A stretch of 64,000 nt of DNA, from NCBI GenBank assembly GCA_024082115.1, contig JAMRYE010000011.1, positions 1-64,000 of the forward strand, written 5' to 3'. Source of the DNA: Rhinocladiella similis (taxonomy: Eukaryota; Ascomycota; Eurotiomycetes; Chaetothyriales; Herpotrichiellaceae). The position numbers were made by a program, and so were the translations under genes. This document shows positions 11,124 to 21,469 of the stretch, in pieces. The notes under the pieces are model-generated. The model had not been told where the DNA came from. It saw nothing but the letters and a program-made list of their open reading frames with translations, and ran no database searches. Every line of letters starts with the position of its first letter. The first letter of the stretch is position 1.

Positions 11124-11488
11124 TTTTCTCCAATGTCCATCGGAGCAAAGAAAGCGAGGAAAGTCCCAGGAAGGGGGTCTGAACAGGTCCCCACCCCTCC
11201 TTTTAGCAAGGGAATTCTACTTTTTCACCTCATGCATGCTGACTAGTATCCTTGAACTGGATCCCCCATGATGACCAGAGTCCGGAAACTGGTCACCCAC
11301 GGGACTTTGGCATTTTTAAATAGATGTTGCGGAACCGCATACTGTCACATTTACCATATAGATTTGGTTTCTTCTTCAAGCCACCCATGCTCTAATGGAA
11401 ACGCTGCGTTTGGGGAACGGCCTAAAGACACGGTGCCACAAACTTGTATTAAGTAGACGTGCATATAACCTAATATCGCCTTACAGAT
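11124..11488. other. Intergenic, nothing recognised
   Basis: Only a short 62-codon open frame without resemblance to anything. Presumably it is the promoter region of the following gene. Confidence 0.45.
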
Positions 11489-12220
11489 ATGGAGGATCGA
11501 CCGGCCCCTAGACCGGGAAATGTCCAGCGTGCCGAATGGCGCCGCAAGTGTCGGCAGATCTTAGCAGATCACCTGCGTGAGAACTCTGTTTTTGCCGAAC
11601 ACGGACGCCCTTGCTAATCTCACCGCAGGGGACAAACTCAGTGTGATCATCGAACCAAGCCAGGTCCGCCTTGTGCCGAATCTTCAAGATGGATACATGT
11701 GGGTGCGACAGCCGGAGAGGGAACATCTATTCATGAAACAGTTAAGTAAACATTCTGTCGGAGCGTACATGGAGCTCTGTCGGGAAATCAATGTCTCCAT
11801 TGAAGCTGTAGCAATGGTAGAAACAAACCTTGCGGTATGTGAGTTGATCCTCTTACACTATGTAGTCATTGACTTTTCCAGGAATCCAAACTTTCTACAT
11901 CAGGAGTCAGCTACATTTCGCAATTAGACCGTCTCCAGTCGGAGAACGCAAGATTGACCAACGCACTCTCTCACAGTGAGGACAAGATCCGTGCTGAAAT
12001 CGAAGCACGACAGCAAGCTGAGGAGAAATTTCAACAGCGAGAAGAAGACCTAGCTGCTGCCCAAATACAGGAAAATATGTTAAAACGAGAAAACATACAC
12101 CTAGCTTCCAAAGTTAGGGTGCTCACGCGTAGATTAGGGCGTTCAGATAAAGAAGTAAAGAAAGCATTGACTGTACTCCATAGATTAGGCCCTCAGAGTC
12201 ATGGAGCTGGAACAGAATAA
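11489..12220 (+). CDS. Coiled-coil protein of unknown function (intact copy)
   Basis: Three exons: 11489-11576, 11629-11834 and 11882-12220. They sum to 633 nt, 210 residues. The introns are 52 bp (GTGAGA, branch TTGCTAATC, CCGCAG) and 47 bp (GTATGT...TCCAG). The N-terminus is MEDRPAPRPGNVQRAEWRRK. A compact central segment (IEPSQVRLVPNLQDGYMWV ... REHLFMKQLSKHSVGAYM) is shared with the truncated copy upstream. From about residue 100 the protein is a long charged helix (QLDRLQSENARLTN ... EARQQAEEKFQQREEDLAAA), probably a coiled coil. The family is not recognised. Its 3' end and downstream flank are duplicated at 19410-19545. Confidence 0.7.
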
Positions 12221-12320
12221 CAGGTCCAACCACGCTGACAAGCTTCATGCTGTACAATATGACGAAGACTGATGATATGAATCGAATGCACTACAATAAT
12301 CCTTGGAAATGTGCGATTCT
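12165..12320 (+). repeat. Dispersed repeat, copy A (3' end of coiled-coil gene and flank)
   Basis: This segment aligns over about 130 bases with 19410-19545. Shared phrases include ctgtacaatatgac / ctgtacagtacaat, gagaataacaggcccaa-like and atcgaat-aca. The identity is roughly three quarters by eye, with many C/T and G/A differences. Confidence 0.75.
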
Positions 12321-13452
12321 TCAGCGTCCAGAATCCGACCTATTGATGAAAGACTCTGCGATGTGTTCAAGTCCGCCGTCATCTGGTACTATCAGGAGAA
12401 GGAGAAAGCGAAACAGCAGAAGAAGATGACAAAGACACGCTGTCCCGCCCCGGGGAGAGTGAGTATGAGATGAACCATCCCATAGGCTCATGGCATCAGT
12501 CACGGTGCTCCTGATCTGTCGATCCAGAGGCAAAGCTCCAGATATTCAACAAAGTCAACCCAAGTGAACAACGAGCAGGTTCCGGAGCAGGGGTCGGAGG
12601 GTCCGAAGGACCGTGCTGTATGGAAATCATAAACACCACTTCCCGAGAGACCTTCAGCTTTAGGTAACCATTCCCGAGGAACCTGAATGACAGCTGATAT
12701 ACGCCATCACAGCGCCTCACCTTGACAGCTTTCTGGCTGGCGTGTTTCGGAGGGTGGAGGGCCAAAGTCGCAGTTGGCATTCACATCGAGATAGCCCGTG
12801 TAAAACGTCAGCCTCGCCGGCAGGCTTCTGTTTGTGCAGACGAGTGTTGATCGTGTTGTCAAGGCGGGAAAAGTCAACCTTTTCTTCGCGTAGAGATCGA
12901 GGTTGAAAATATCAACATCATCACTGTAGAACAGCTTGAAACTCTGACCGGCAGGTAATCTGACAATGGTCGTCTCGCGTTCCTTCTTACCCCGGAGGAG
13001 AGATCCGTATGCAGCGCGCACCTCCTCTTCCTTGGTCTTCCCAATATCTCGTTGTCATTCTTCCTCCTGCTTTGGAGGTTGTTGTGCTTCAATACAACGA
13101 ACGGAGGTACGAGGGAATACTTAAAATGCAGCATGTTACCATACAATGGTACAGAGGTATTCGGGTAGGCAGGCGATTGTTGCCATCAGGCAGACATGAG
13201 AGGTGGAAATCCAGGCTTACTTTCGGTCAAATGTGTTGAATTTGTCTGTCCTGCGAAGAGCTTTTTGGTATGCACAAAGCGTGGAATGGATGGTGAACAC
13301 CTTGAATCAAGGGAATATTTTGGTAAATCGAGCAGCCAGGCAGCGCCTCGGGTCAAACGGACCTTTCAGATTCGGTTTAATCTGCACAGTTAGATTGAGA
13401 AGGAGGTTAGCGTATGAAGTCAGCTCGTGCTGTGAAGACAAGTCGTTCTGAT
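12321..13452 (-). other. Possible decayed gene fragments on the minus strand
   Basis: Minus-strand frames 13021-12707 and 12780-12496 look protein-like in part (for example QSFKLFYSDDVDIFNLDLYA and VYQLSFRFLGNGYLKLKVS). They are out of frame with each other, and I find no convincing intron between them. The stretch 13100-13450 has only short frames. I cannot assign a function. It may be the 3' remains of a gene that neighbours the BTB gene. Confidence 0.3.
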
Positions 13453-14345
13453 CTACAAACGTCGGGCAACTTTTTGGCATAAATGTGCAACGCAATGTCC
13501 GTGGTTCGCGATCAAGTGCTGGAACTCCTCGGAGACGACCAGGTCTTGAAAATGCCATGCTCCGAAAAGCGTCAACAGATCCCGCAACGGTTCCTTGTCA
13601 TCGGAATCTGGTGTACTATCATACGCCAGGGCAAGGATATCTAAGAACTCATGCATTCGCTGTGGGTGGAAGTTGGTTTGGCTTAAAGCATGGTGAAGTT
13701 TGCTCAGCACAAGTTTCTTGAGAATGTCCATCTGGTACTTCTCCGCGAAAGCATATAGCTTGACATGCGAGAGAACTTCTGAATAGTCATACATCAGGTC
13801 GTCATCATTTCGAGCGGATTTATTGTGGAGATAAGGAAAACATTCGGTCTTAATTCGGGAAAGCGGGAAGTCCGCAAGCGCCTCGAGTGGAAGGACCTGC
13901 TTGGGATTTCTGCTCTTCTTTCCGTGCTTCTCCTTCTTCTTCTTCTTCTTCGATGACAATGAGAAAGGTGCCCAACCATCTTCCACTCCTACTGGCTCAT
14001 CGAAAGTTATATCGTTGGGGAATTCTTCGGGTGGTTCTTCTGCCACTGGCTCGCGGGGAGACGCATCGCACGAGGCGTCTTCTGGATCCTTTTGCTCCAG
14101 CACAATTAGGGCTTCGGCTGGATTGTAATCACCTCCATAGAGGTATTCGGCGAAACGGGTGAATGTCTCGTGATCGACCTCCTCGAGTCTTGCTCGGCCT
14201 TCGGAAGCCTCCCTCATCTGGCCCTCCATCATCGCGGTGAGCACCGGTGAGCTCTCGGAGACAAGTAGTGAGTGGAGTACGAAGGACTTTGCATTTTCAC
14301 CAACGTTAAAACGAAAGATCTTGCCACAAAGGACGCTGGAGATGT
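13453..14345 (-). CDS. BTB/POZ domain protein 1
   Basis: The frame is open from 14349 to the stop at 13453. It starts within a BTB fold: SDISSVLCGKIFRFNVGENA, then SFVLHSLLVSESSPVLTAMM, then ETFTRFAEYLYGGDYNPAEA. An acidic insert with a KKKKKKEKHGKKSR stretch follows, then the typical C-terminal helices (VKLYAFAEKYQMDILKKLVL). The first exon is unresolved. An ATG at 14403 opens MATRNSE before a GTGAGC donor, but joining it to the CAG at 14346 gives the wrong phase, so either another exon is used or the start is damaged. BTB proteins dimerise and often recruit targets to Cullin-3. It is one of three BTB genes within 5.5 kb. Confidence 0.65.
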
Positions 14346-15206
14346 CTGATTAGCACTCTGTTTCCTCAATGGGGGCCATGCTCACTCAGAGTTCCTGGTC
14401 GCCATTTTGAGGATGAGATTAAGAGCCAAGTTATAAGCGGCCAGGCCGAGAATTGTGGTCAGATGCTACATCTGACCACAAAGATGAGAGCTGGTGGTAC
14501 GGTTTACGATATTGTGGCATAAATAGTAGGGAGACTGGAGTATGATGTGTTTCATGCAGATTTTGGCTGATGTGCTGTTCGACCTGTCGGGATTAGCTCC
14601 ACACGCCACGGGAGCCGCGTTAGATTTGATGTCAGGTGATTGACATGGGTCGTTCACTATCAAAACTATGTTTCCAAATGACCCATGTCGGTCACCTGAC
14701 CTAGCAAATCTCGGAATGGAAAGATGACTGTTTCCATGGGGTTTCCGCCAACCAGTCCCAAAATTTTGAGACTTGACAACGGTTGGAGGACCTGGGTACG
14801 TGCTAGGGACCTTCGTCGGAAGAGATACCTGGTTGCATCAGGATCCGGTGGCCCAAATCGGCTCCAGGAATCTGGAAGCACCACCATGTACAGGGGCAGA
14901 GCCTATTGGGGACGAGAGAGGTACTGGGAATAAAATCAAGAAGCATCTCCCTTGCGGGATCCAAGGGAGGGGGTGTCTTTTAGTGCTCAAGGAACGTAGC
15001 TGAAGGTGAGGATATTTGGGGAGGGGCTTTAAAACAGGACGGGCTTTTGGGAGGGAGGGGGTAGGTGCGGAGTTGTGGAGCTCTGAGAATAAAGAGAGCA
15101 CTAGTCCTAGTCCTCCTTCTATTCAACTAGACTTTCTACTCTATAGAAGTACGAAGTAGGAATCACCTGTACTTATAATCGAACGCTTTGTAGCCGCCGA
15201 AGAGCG
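14346..15206. other. No gene; holds an inverted repeat
   Basis: Only short unrelated frames. The stretch contains the 70-bp inverted repeat listed separately and ends at two copies of the 15-bp minisatellite unit. Confidence 0.5.
14631..14700. repeat. Inverted repeat with 21-bp arms, dispersed in the window
   Basis: The left arm gtcaggtgattgacatgggt (14631-14651) is the reverse complement of the right arm 14680-14700, apart from two adjacent differences, both of the C-to-T type. About 28 bases lie between the arms. A third copy of one arm is at 4563-4582. This is how terminal inverted repeats of a collapsed transposon or a fold-back element would look. Confidence 0.7.
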
Positions 15207-15236
15207 TCATGAAGCAAAATGTCGTGAAGCAGCTTG
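15207..15236 (+). repeat. Two units of the window-start minisatellite
   Basis: tcatgaagcaaaatg followed by tcgtgaagcagcttg. Both are members of the same 15-mer family as 1-290, 15 kb away. They overlap the start of the phospholipase fragment. Confidence 0.75.
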
Positions 15237-15697
15237 TTTCCATGTCCCGTTTCCTCCAGGCGAAGCGCTCCGGGGTGTGCCGACCGGAGCTGGTCTGGAG
15301 CGACGACGGCTGCTCCCTGTCTCCGGAGCACCCGCTGGGATTCAAGTTCCACAACAGCTGTCGCCGCCACGACTTTGGCTACCGCAACTACAGGTACCAA
15401 GGCCGCCTCACCGAGAGAAACCGCGAGATGATCGACGATAACTTCCTGCGCGACATGTCCATGGAGTATGACAAAGTTCCGGGGCGATCATATCAAGCAT
15501 TCCACCTGCATGGGGCTGGCGCAGACGTATCATTTTTTTCGTGCGGCATCTGGGTGGTATCCACAACAAAAGCCACATGCCGGCGGTACCGAGTCTCCAG
15601 AGACCTTCGCAGGCAGAAGACTGCGATTGCCTACATGCCGAGTAGGGCGGGAAACTCGACAGCTGACGCCGGCGATAGAGCCGCGCAGATACCTTGA
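15209..15697 (+). pseudogene. Phospholipase A2 domain fragment (fungal/prokaryotic type)
   Basis: The open frame encodes the core of a small secreted phospholipase A2. It has WSDDGCSLSPEHPLGFKF, then the catalytic NSCRRHDFGYRNYR with the His-Asp pair near residues 54-55, then RLTERNREMIDDNFLRDM. After about residue 85 the resemblance stops and the sequence turns random (HGAGADVSFF...), so the usual C-terminal helix and cysteines are gone. The N-terminus is made of minisatellite units and has no signal peptide. Intact relatives hydrolyse the sn-2 ester of phospholipids outside the cell. I read this as a gene truncated at both ends, possibly by rearrangement at the minisatellite. Confidence 0.7.
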
Positions 15698-16876
15698 ACT
15701 TGAGTACTAATGCGGATAGGTTTCACGGTGGAGGAGCTAAGATATGGAGAGTCCTTTGCAGTTTTGCGGTAAAATCAGGCCTTTAGGTGCTATTGTGCAG
15801 GAATGATCTTCTAGGATGGGTCTATATGAACGTTAGTTCCAGTGATAGTCTATTTGATTGCGCTGAGCGTTAAAAACATTTCACTTAGGGGGTCATGCGC
15901 TTCTCAAGCGTCACATGTCTTACTGTTAGTAAAGTCGAGGCTGATTTTCTGCGCAAAGTTCACAGGCTCGGTAGAAGTCGGTCAAGGATGTGCAAAGATC
16001 TAGTGTTCCTGAAACAGGGCATCCGGCGTTGGAATCCAGATTTGAGCAATTTCTATTTCCATCTTTTGGGTCTAAGCAGTCGATGGTTCAGCCTTATTTA
16101 ATCTAAGCATCCTCTACACATTCCTGATCTACGTCTGCATTGGGCCTGAGCAACAGGTAGAAGGCGCATATCTGGTCTCAGGGGGCCTTGGTACGGATAC
16201 TAAAGACACCGGGTATAGTTGCTGCGAGGGCCTTCGACTCCATGTGGGCCACTCTTGGGTCTCCCAGTAAAGTAGTTGTTGACTGCATCTCCAATTGCTG
16301 AAAGGTACACAAATGTGTGGCTTCCGTGGAAGACTTGTCAATTTCCGACACTGATTTTGAGGCTATCTCAAACATTACAACGCATCACTTCTAGACATTA
16401 CCACTACTTTTAATCGCTGGAGGTCTGTTTCTGGCCAGTTTATACCGCCAAACGTTGTCCAGGCGAAATTCGGCTAGAAGGCCCCCAAGAATTAGAGGAA
16501 TATTTAGCATTTCTGCGATCCCATTCTTTGTAACTATCTTTAGAATCGGGGCAACTGGGGCAGTCTTAGATGAGCAGACTTGACTTGCACGATTATCTCC
16601 CTGGTGGGCTGTAGGTTGAGGAAGAAAGGTCCTTCAAGATTTCTTGCGGTATCCTTCTGTACAAAAATCCCATGATAGTTGCCATGATTTGCTCCAAATT
16701 GGACTCGAGGTCTCAATGGACCATATTTCTCAGATCGTCGGTGGAAAGCTCAACGCTGTACGAAGGCTCACACACCTGTTTTCACCAGTACCACACAACA
16801 AGAAACAGCCACTTCACTACCGAAGCAGGGGCTGCGGCCATCTCGAAAATTTTGTGGAACATTTCCCAAGAAAAGA
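15698..16876. other. Gene-free stretch
   Basis: Only short open frames on both strands (78-107 codons at most), in conflict with each other and without domain resemblance. Confidence 0.5.
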
Positions 16877-17654
16877 CTAGCAAAAGTGACAGGCTCTTTG
16901 TCGGCTTGTGCTTCCGACCCACAGGGTTCCGCCAACCTCCTCCACCGCCACAACCAGTCCGTGGTCGTGGAATCGACAAGCCCCTCCACCCGTGATGTGA
17001 CTCGTCCCAAATCTCATAAAGTCCGATCTCTTCCACTCCCGCGCCAGTCGATGGTCTTGCTCAAGGATATCCATCCACTCTTCCACCTCCCCCTTCTGTT
17101 GCCCGCCCGAAGCCACCACAATCGTGCACAGGCACGCGTACACGAGCTGTCGGAGCCAAGGGGACTCTTGGTCGCATGACAGCATCCGCTTAACCTGCCT
17201 CGACCCAAGTTTCCACTCTTTACGGCTGATCTTCTGCCGCAGCAGGTTCGACACCTCGTGCTGGAGTGCTAGTACTTGGTATTTCGTGGCGAAGATTCCC
17301 AGTTCGACCACCTCGTCCAGTGGTGTGTACGCTCCTATCTGAGGCTCTTTCATGTACGACCATTCCCAGAAGGTACAGAATGTCTGCCACGACACGTCAT
17401 CCAATCTCACGTCGCCGGTAACACTGTTTCTCCGCTCATGGTCGATTTTGCCCGCGAGGAGAGGTGAACGTCGGCGCAGGAAGCCCTCTCTCATCGATAC
17501 TTTCTCGATCTCCGGCTCCTGCCCGAGGAGGAGATCCACGTCGCCAGTTTGATGGCATCTGCGGCAAGGAAGTTAGCTATCGCAGGCAACCTCGAGATCA
17601 ACGTGGGACAACATACGCTCGCCAGAAGTCCCCAGGCTCGTCATGTGCCATCAT
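16877..17654 (-). CDS. BTB/POZ domain protein 2
   Basis: Two exons: 17654-17617 and 17558-16877, joined over a 58-bp intron (GTATGT...CTAAC...CCGCAG). They sum to 720 nt, 239 residues. The N-terminus is MMAHDEPGDFWRA, followed by the BTB core TGDVDLLLGQEPEIEKV, SMREGFLRRRSPLLAGKI and DDVSWQTFCTFWEWSYM. The helical tail contains VELGIFATKYQVLALQHEV. The C-terminal 40 residues (FHDHGLVVAVEEVGG...) look unrelated to the fold. Short fungal BTB-only proteins of this layout are common and mostly uncharacterised. It lies between two other BTB genes. Confidence 0.75.
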
Positions 17655-18145
17655 CTTGCTCTCGCTATGGTGGGAAAGGTGTCTTAACCTCGACATATTC
17701 GCTCTCCAGGGGAACCCTAGCTCAATTATAAACACCCGGCTGCAGCAAATATCAACACTTGGCATGACCTGTCAACCCGTCAATCTATACTCAAACCAAC
17801 AATATTCCCCCGGGCATCATTGTTACTGGTCCGCCACCGCTCCAATGTCCCACGAGTGTCCATTAACGTCTGGAAATAGAATGCTAATCCCCAGACATAG
17901 CGTGCTAAGGCCACGAGGTGCACCCGTCCCTATAAGACCGTTTTGCCCTAACCACATCGTCTGCCCCTATCCAAAATCCGCCCATCTTTTATTGACACAC
18001 GTACCATCTCTATTGAACCGATATCTGCGACCCTCGATGGCAGCCCTCCCAGCCACTTTGACCCTACAAAAACTGGGAGTAGCCCGACGTTCTCACTGAT
18101 TCCACCCCTCATCCTGACTTTGCGCGACGACATCCCGTCTAAGAC
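17655..18145. other. Region between divergent BTB genes
   Basis: The plus-strand frame 17464-18099 is long (211 codons) but is mostly antisense to the BTB gene and of random composition. I take the interval as a shared upstream region. Confidence 0.45.
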
Positions 18146-18939
18146 ATGGTACGCCATCAAAAGTCTTCTTTCCCTGGCTGGTCATCAGGCCGACCTGTGG
18201 AGATTGTGAGGCGACGGCCTCCGCCACTACCTTCGTACGTTGACATCTATGCCACCTCATCGTCTGACACCGACATAAATCTCATTAATCTAGTCTGATA
18301 GGTGTACCCCTGGTAACCCTACACGTCGACACAAAACGCTCGGTCCAAGTACACCAGATACTGTTAGACCAGGCCTCACCCGGCTTCGTCTTTCGGTTCA
18401 ATGTTACTCACGGTGGCCTGAAGGGCGATACCAACATTAAGCTCATCCACGAGCACGAGGGCCTGGTCGAACTGCTCGTGGAGTGGTTGTATGCCGGTCC
18501 CGGGGGTAGCGTCGCGAGTATCCCACCTGAGGATCGATTTCTGCCTTTGGTGAGAATGTATCAGTTCGCGGACAAATATGGCTTCACCACTCTACAGAAC
18601 GACATCATCACAGAATTCTTTATACTCAACAGAGAGGGGCATTTTCCACCACTGGCGGCCGTTCGTCACGTCTTCGAAAGAATGAGTCCGAAGTCGACGC
18701 TGGCCATCTTAATGGTCGCCTGGCACGTCTTCTATCTCGACACGGAACATCTCCCGTCGATGGAAGACATGGAAGACATGCCATGTTTCACCGCGAGGCT
18801 AGCAAGAGCCTATATGGAGAAGCTGAAGAACCAGTTCGACGATCCTTTTGAGAAACAACAGGAGGAATTCTTTGTGGCACCTCGCCCGATAGATACATCT
18901 GAGTATTCTCGAGGTGCGCAGCGATGCGAAGGCGACTAG
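18146..18939 (+). pseudogene. BTB/POZ domain protein 3, frame break near the start
   Basis: ATG 18146 opens a 50-codon frame (MVRHQKSSFPGWSSGRP ... SSSDTDINLINLV) that stops at 18296. The BTB fold continues in another frame from about 18301 to 18939: PLVTLHVDTKRSVQVHQILL, then EGLVELLVEWLYAG, then LVRMYQFADKYGFTTLQND and a helical tail. The two frames differ by one base and the gap is too small for an intron, so a one-base indel is the simplest reading. If a different start or intron exists, the gene could still be functional. Adjacent to BTB gene 2 on the opposite strand. Confidence 0.6.
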
Positions 18940-19109
18940 CGAGATAGTAATGCTTGGTTAGGAGGATCGTATTCTCTTCGTCTAAGCTCTTTGCGGGGAG
19001 TGACCTAGAAGAAATGATAAATTTGTATGTAATCCACTGGCCAGAAAATCAGAGTTTGATTACACCTACGTGCTCATTTGTGCGGATGACATATCTTCTT
19101 GCCCCCTCT

Positions 19110-19399
19110 CGGTAGGAACTTGGAGTACTTCATGACGACACGAGGGCCGATTTGCACAAATTCTTTCTGCACGAACTGGGGCACGTGCTGGGTTGAGACA
19201 TGAGTTTGCCCTCGAACCTAACGTCACAGGCAGAGTAGAGGGAGGCGCTGTACAGTGGGGTGTTCGAACCCCTATCTCAGTAATGACCTACAGGCCAGGG
19301 ATCGTGCCTGAGATTCAAGATTCGGATATTAACAACACAAAGACCTTCGTCAAATTCAACGGCACAAAGATTGGCAATCTTCCACTCTACACGAGGTAA
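19110..19399 (+). pseudogene. Metzincin-type zinc metalloprotease fragment, frameshifted
   Basis: The frame ending HKFFLHELGHVLG (19152-19192) carries the zinc-binding HExxHxxG. The third zinc ligand and the following Glu (LRHEFAL) are in the next frame from 19193, so one base is missing inside the motif HExxHxxGxxHE. The Met-turn SVMTYRPG follows at about 19287, and the frame ends at 19399. Only about 90 codons of a catalytic domain remain, and no signal peptide or pro-region is visible upstream. Intact relatives are secreted peptidases. The dispersed repeat copy B starts just after the stop. Confidence 0.7.
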
Positions 19400-19409
19400 A
19401 GAAAACATT

Positions 19410-19545
19410 GTGCTCTATAGATTGGGCCCTCACGGTCATGGAGTTATAAGAGAATAACAGGCCCAATCACGCAGTCAAGTTTCATGCTGTACAGTACAAT
19501 AAGACGGATAAAAGATAAATCGAATACACAATAATCCCAAGAGAA
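19410..19545 (+). repeat. Dispersed repeat, copy B
   Basis: A diverged copy of 12165-12320, that is, of the 3' end of the coiled-coil gene plus its downstream flank, inserted or left directly behind the metzincin fragment. Confidence 0.75.
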
Positions 19546-19972
19546 CCGTGTCATCACGCGGATATTTTCCAACGGAAATTCTACACCATCTCTCATCCAT
19601 CTCAAGAGTTTGTCAAGGGTATCTCCATGGTTTTTTTATCTCGTCTTCTCTAACGCGTCCCAGCACGAACGACTAAAGTTGTGCGGGAAAGACTAGAGTT
19701 CCTTGTCCTCGATTTGAGAAGCACTTGAAGTAGAGCTTTATGGTGTTAGACCTCATATACATGCAGACTCCCACAATTAGCCACTCAGAAGATCTTCCAG
19801 TCCGCCCTGTGGTTCTGAGTTCGATATCAGTGATTCATCTCCGCACCAAAGCGTTGACTATGACGTCCCTCAAAATTCACGAAGAGAATGGCATTTTCGG
19901 GATTCAGAAGAGTTGTAGCGGCATTCAGGGTCAAACACGCCTGTCTCTGAGTCGAACATTGTGTTGGGCGTA
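19546..19972. other. Intergenic, nothing recognised
   Basis: Downstream flank of the nuclease-like gene. Only short frames. Confidence 0.45.
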
Positions 19973-21469
19973 TCACCGTTTCAGTGTGAGTTCCCTTATC
20001 TGTTCGCTTTGCTGTTTCAGCAATTGCACGAGTTCCTTTTGCTGCTGCTCAGAGTCTTTCCTCTGTTGTTCCAATTGTGCCGTTAGCATTACTCTCTGCT
20101 GCTCTGACTCGTGCCTTTGTTGTTCTAACTGTGCCATTGAGTCTGCCCTTTGTTGTTCCAACTGCCTTTGCAAATTTTGAATCATGGTCCGTAACTCTAC
20201 ATGCAACCCACTGGCTTTACGTGGCTTTCTGAAGCTTTCGTCCTGGGAGTCAGGTGCACTGGCATCGTCTTGTGAACTCAGTACACTGAGGTCGTCAAAA
20301 CTTGCTGGTTCGAGCGTCTGTGCAACCGGGTCTGGCAGCTCATCAATCACAGTTTTGAGTCTCTTGAGCAGAGCCGGGGCGAAAACTTGACAGACATTGA
20401 GTGTAAATTGGTAACATGTCCACTTTTCTCTACCTCTCCCGTCTCTGAAATTGAGCTCTTTGATTGTATTGCGCCAGTAAACCGTGTCGTTACCATCGAT
20501 TTCAGGATAATGGACGTAGATACGGGCACTATTATCGTCATGGGAAATCGAAAATCCTAGAGCCCTCCTATGAACGTCTGACGAACGATTCGCTTTCCGA
20601 TAAAGGTCCACAATGCCCCGGAGCGCAATGGTCATGCTGTGAGTATTAGGGCGATCGGCTAAATCGAGTCCTTGCTTGCCACACTTGACTTCGCTAGTCA
20701 GAAAGGGGAAATAGATATCTTCACGTGCTGTGTAAAGGGATTGCTCCGTGGGCTCGATATTAAGTTTCCTCCTTTGCGTCTCTGTAAAGTTAGACCACTT
20801 GAATCCGTACGTGTGGTCGGGCTGCGGACGTGGTCCATAGAAAGGGATCGATTTAACCCAGAGGTCATTGTGACCTTCGATGAGACCATCAAATTCTTCT
20901 CGGCCACTAATATAGAGGTTCTCGGCCGATGGTACAATGAGAGGATGCAGGTCGAGATAGACTCGGGCCTCAGATCGGCCTCGTAAGAGTGAATGAAATT
21001 TTTCGAATCGCGCATCATCGAATAATGAGTTGTCAGGCACCGGCTGACTTAGAACGAGAAGTTTCTCCGAGAGTGTCTTATCTTCATCAACAAGCCCCGC
21101 CTTCGATGGCCGCATGAAACTCCCTTTCGTCTCCAACACCACCGGATAGTTTACATCTCGGTATGCGGAATACTTCTTGTCTCTTGAAACTGTGCTCTCT
21201 GTACTGTCTCCTGATTGTGATGGCCTCCGACTGAGAGTATCGGACGACCGCGATCTTTTCGGTGGTGGTAAACTCATGTCGTCCGACTCGTCGAAGGGCT
21301 CGTCATATGGGAGATGCGATAGCCACTTCTCGACAGAGGAGAAGGTCTCGGTGGGTTCTGAGCGTGATCTCTTCGCTGGTTGGGCGTTGGTTTGGGGGGG
21401 ATCGAGGGATCTCGCTTTTCGCTTCAAAGTATTAACCTGAGACGACTCGATATAATCCTGAATTACCAT
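19973..21469 (-). CDS. PD-(D/E)XK nuclease-like protein with coiled-coil tail
   Basis: A single exon of 498 residues. Residues 1-110 are disordered with basic patches of nuclear-localisation type (PAKRSRSEP, PPPKRSRSSD). The middle has the restriction-endonuclease core: QPDHTYGF with Asp218, then DIYFPFLTSEVKCG with Glu260 and Lys262, which together form PD...ExK. A conserved-looking helical/strand segment (HSMTIALRGIVDLYRKA) follows. Residues about 425-498 are a Gln-rich coiled coil (QLEQQRADSMAQLEQQRHES). This matches a widespread fungal family annotated with a PD-(D/E)XK nuclease-like domain (DUF7924 type, from memory). Substrate and role are unknown; nuclear nucleic acid is an inference. 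Confidence 0.8.
   Translation of the reverse strand: MVIQDYIESSQVNTLKRKARSLDPPQTNAQPAKRSRSEPTETFSSVEKWLSHLPYDEPFDESDDMSLPPPKRSRSSDTLSRRPSQSGDSTESTVSRDKKYSAYRDVNYPVVLETKGSFMRPSKAGLVDEDKTLSEKLLVLSQPVPDNSLFDDARFEKFHSLLRGRSEARVYLDLHPLIVPSAENLYISGREEFDGLIEGHNDLWVKSIPFYGPRPQPDHTYGFKWSNFTETQRRKLNIEPTEQSLYTAREDIYFPFLTSEVKCGKQGLDLADRPNTHSMTIALRGIVDLYRKANRSSDVHRRALGFSISHDDNSARIYVHYPEIDGNDTVYWRNTIKELNFRDGRGREKWTCYQFTLNVCQVFAPALLKRLKTVIDELPDPVAQTLEPASFDDLSVLSSQDDASAPDSQDESFRKPRKASGLHVELRTMIQNLQRQLEQQRADSMAQLEQQRHESEQQRVMLTAQLEQQRKDSEQQQKELVQLLKQQSEQIRELTLKR

Noticed and set aside
15234..15431. Alternative frames over the phospholipase fragment
   Set aside because: Only the frame with the NSCRRHDFGYRNY motif has family resemblance.
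17464..18099. 211-codon plus-strand frame
   Set aside because: Mostly antisense to BTB gene 2, random composition, no domain.
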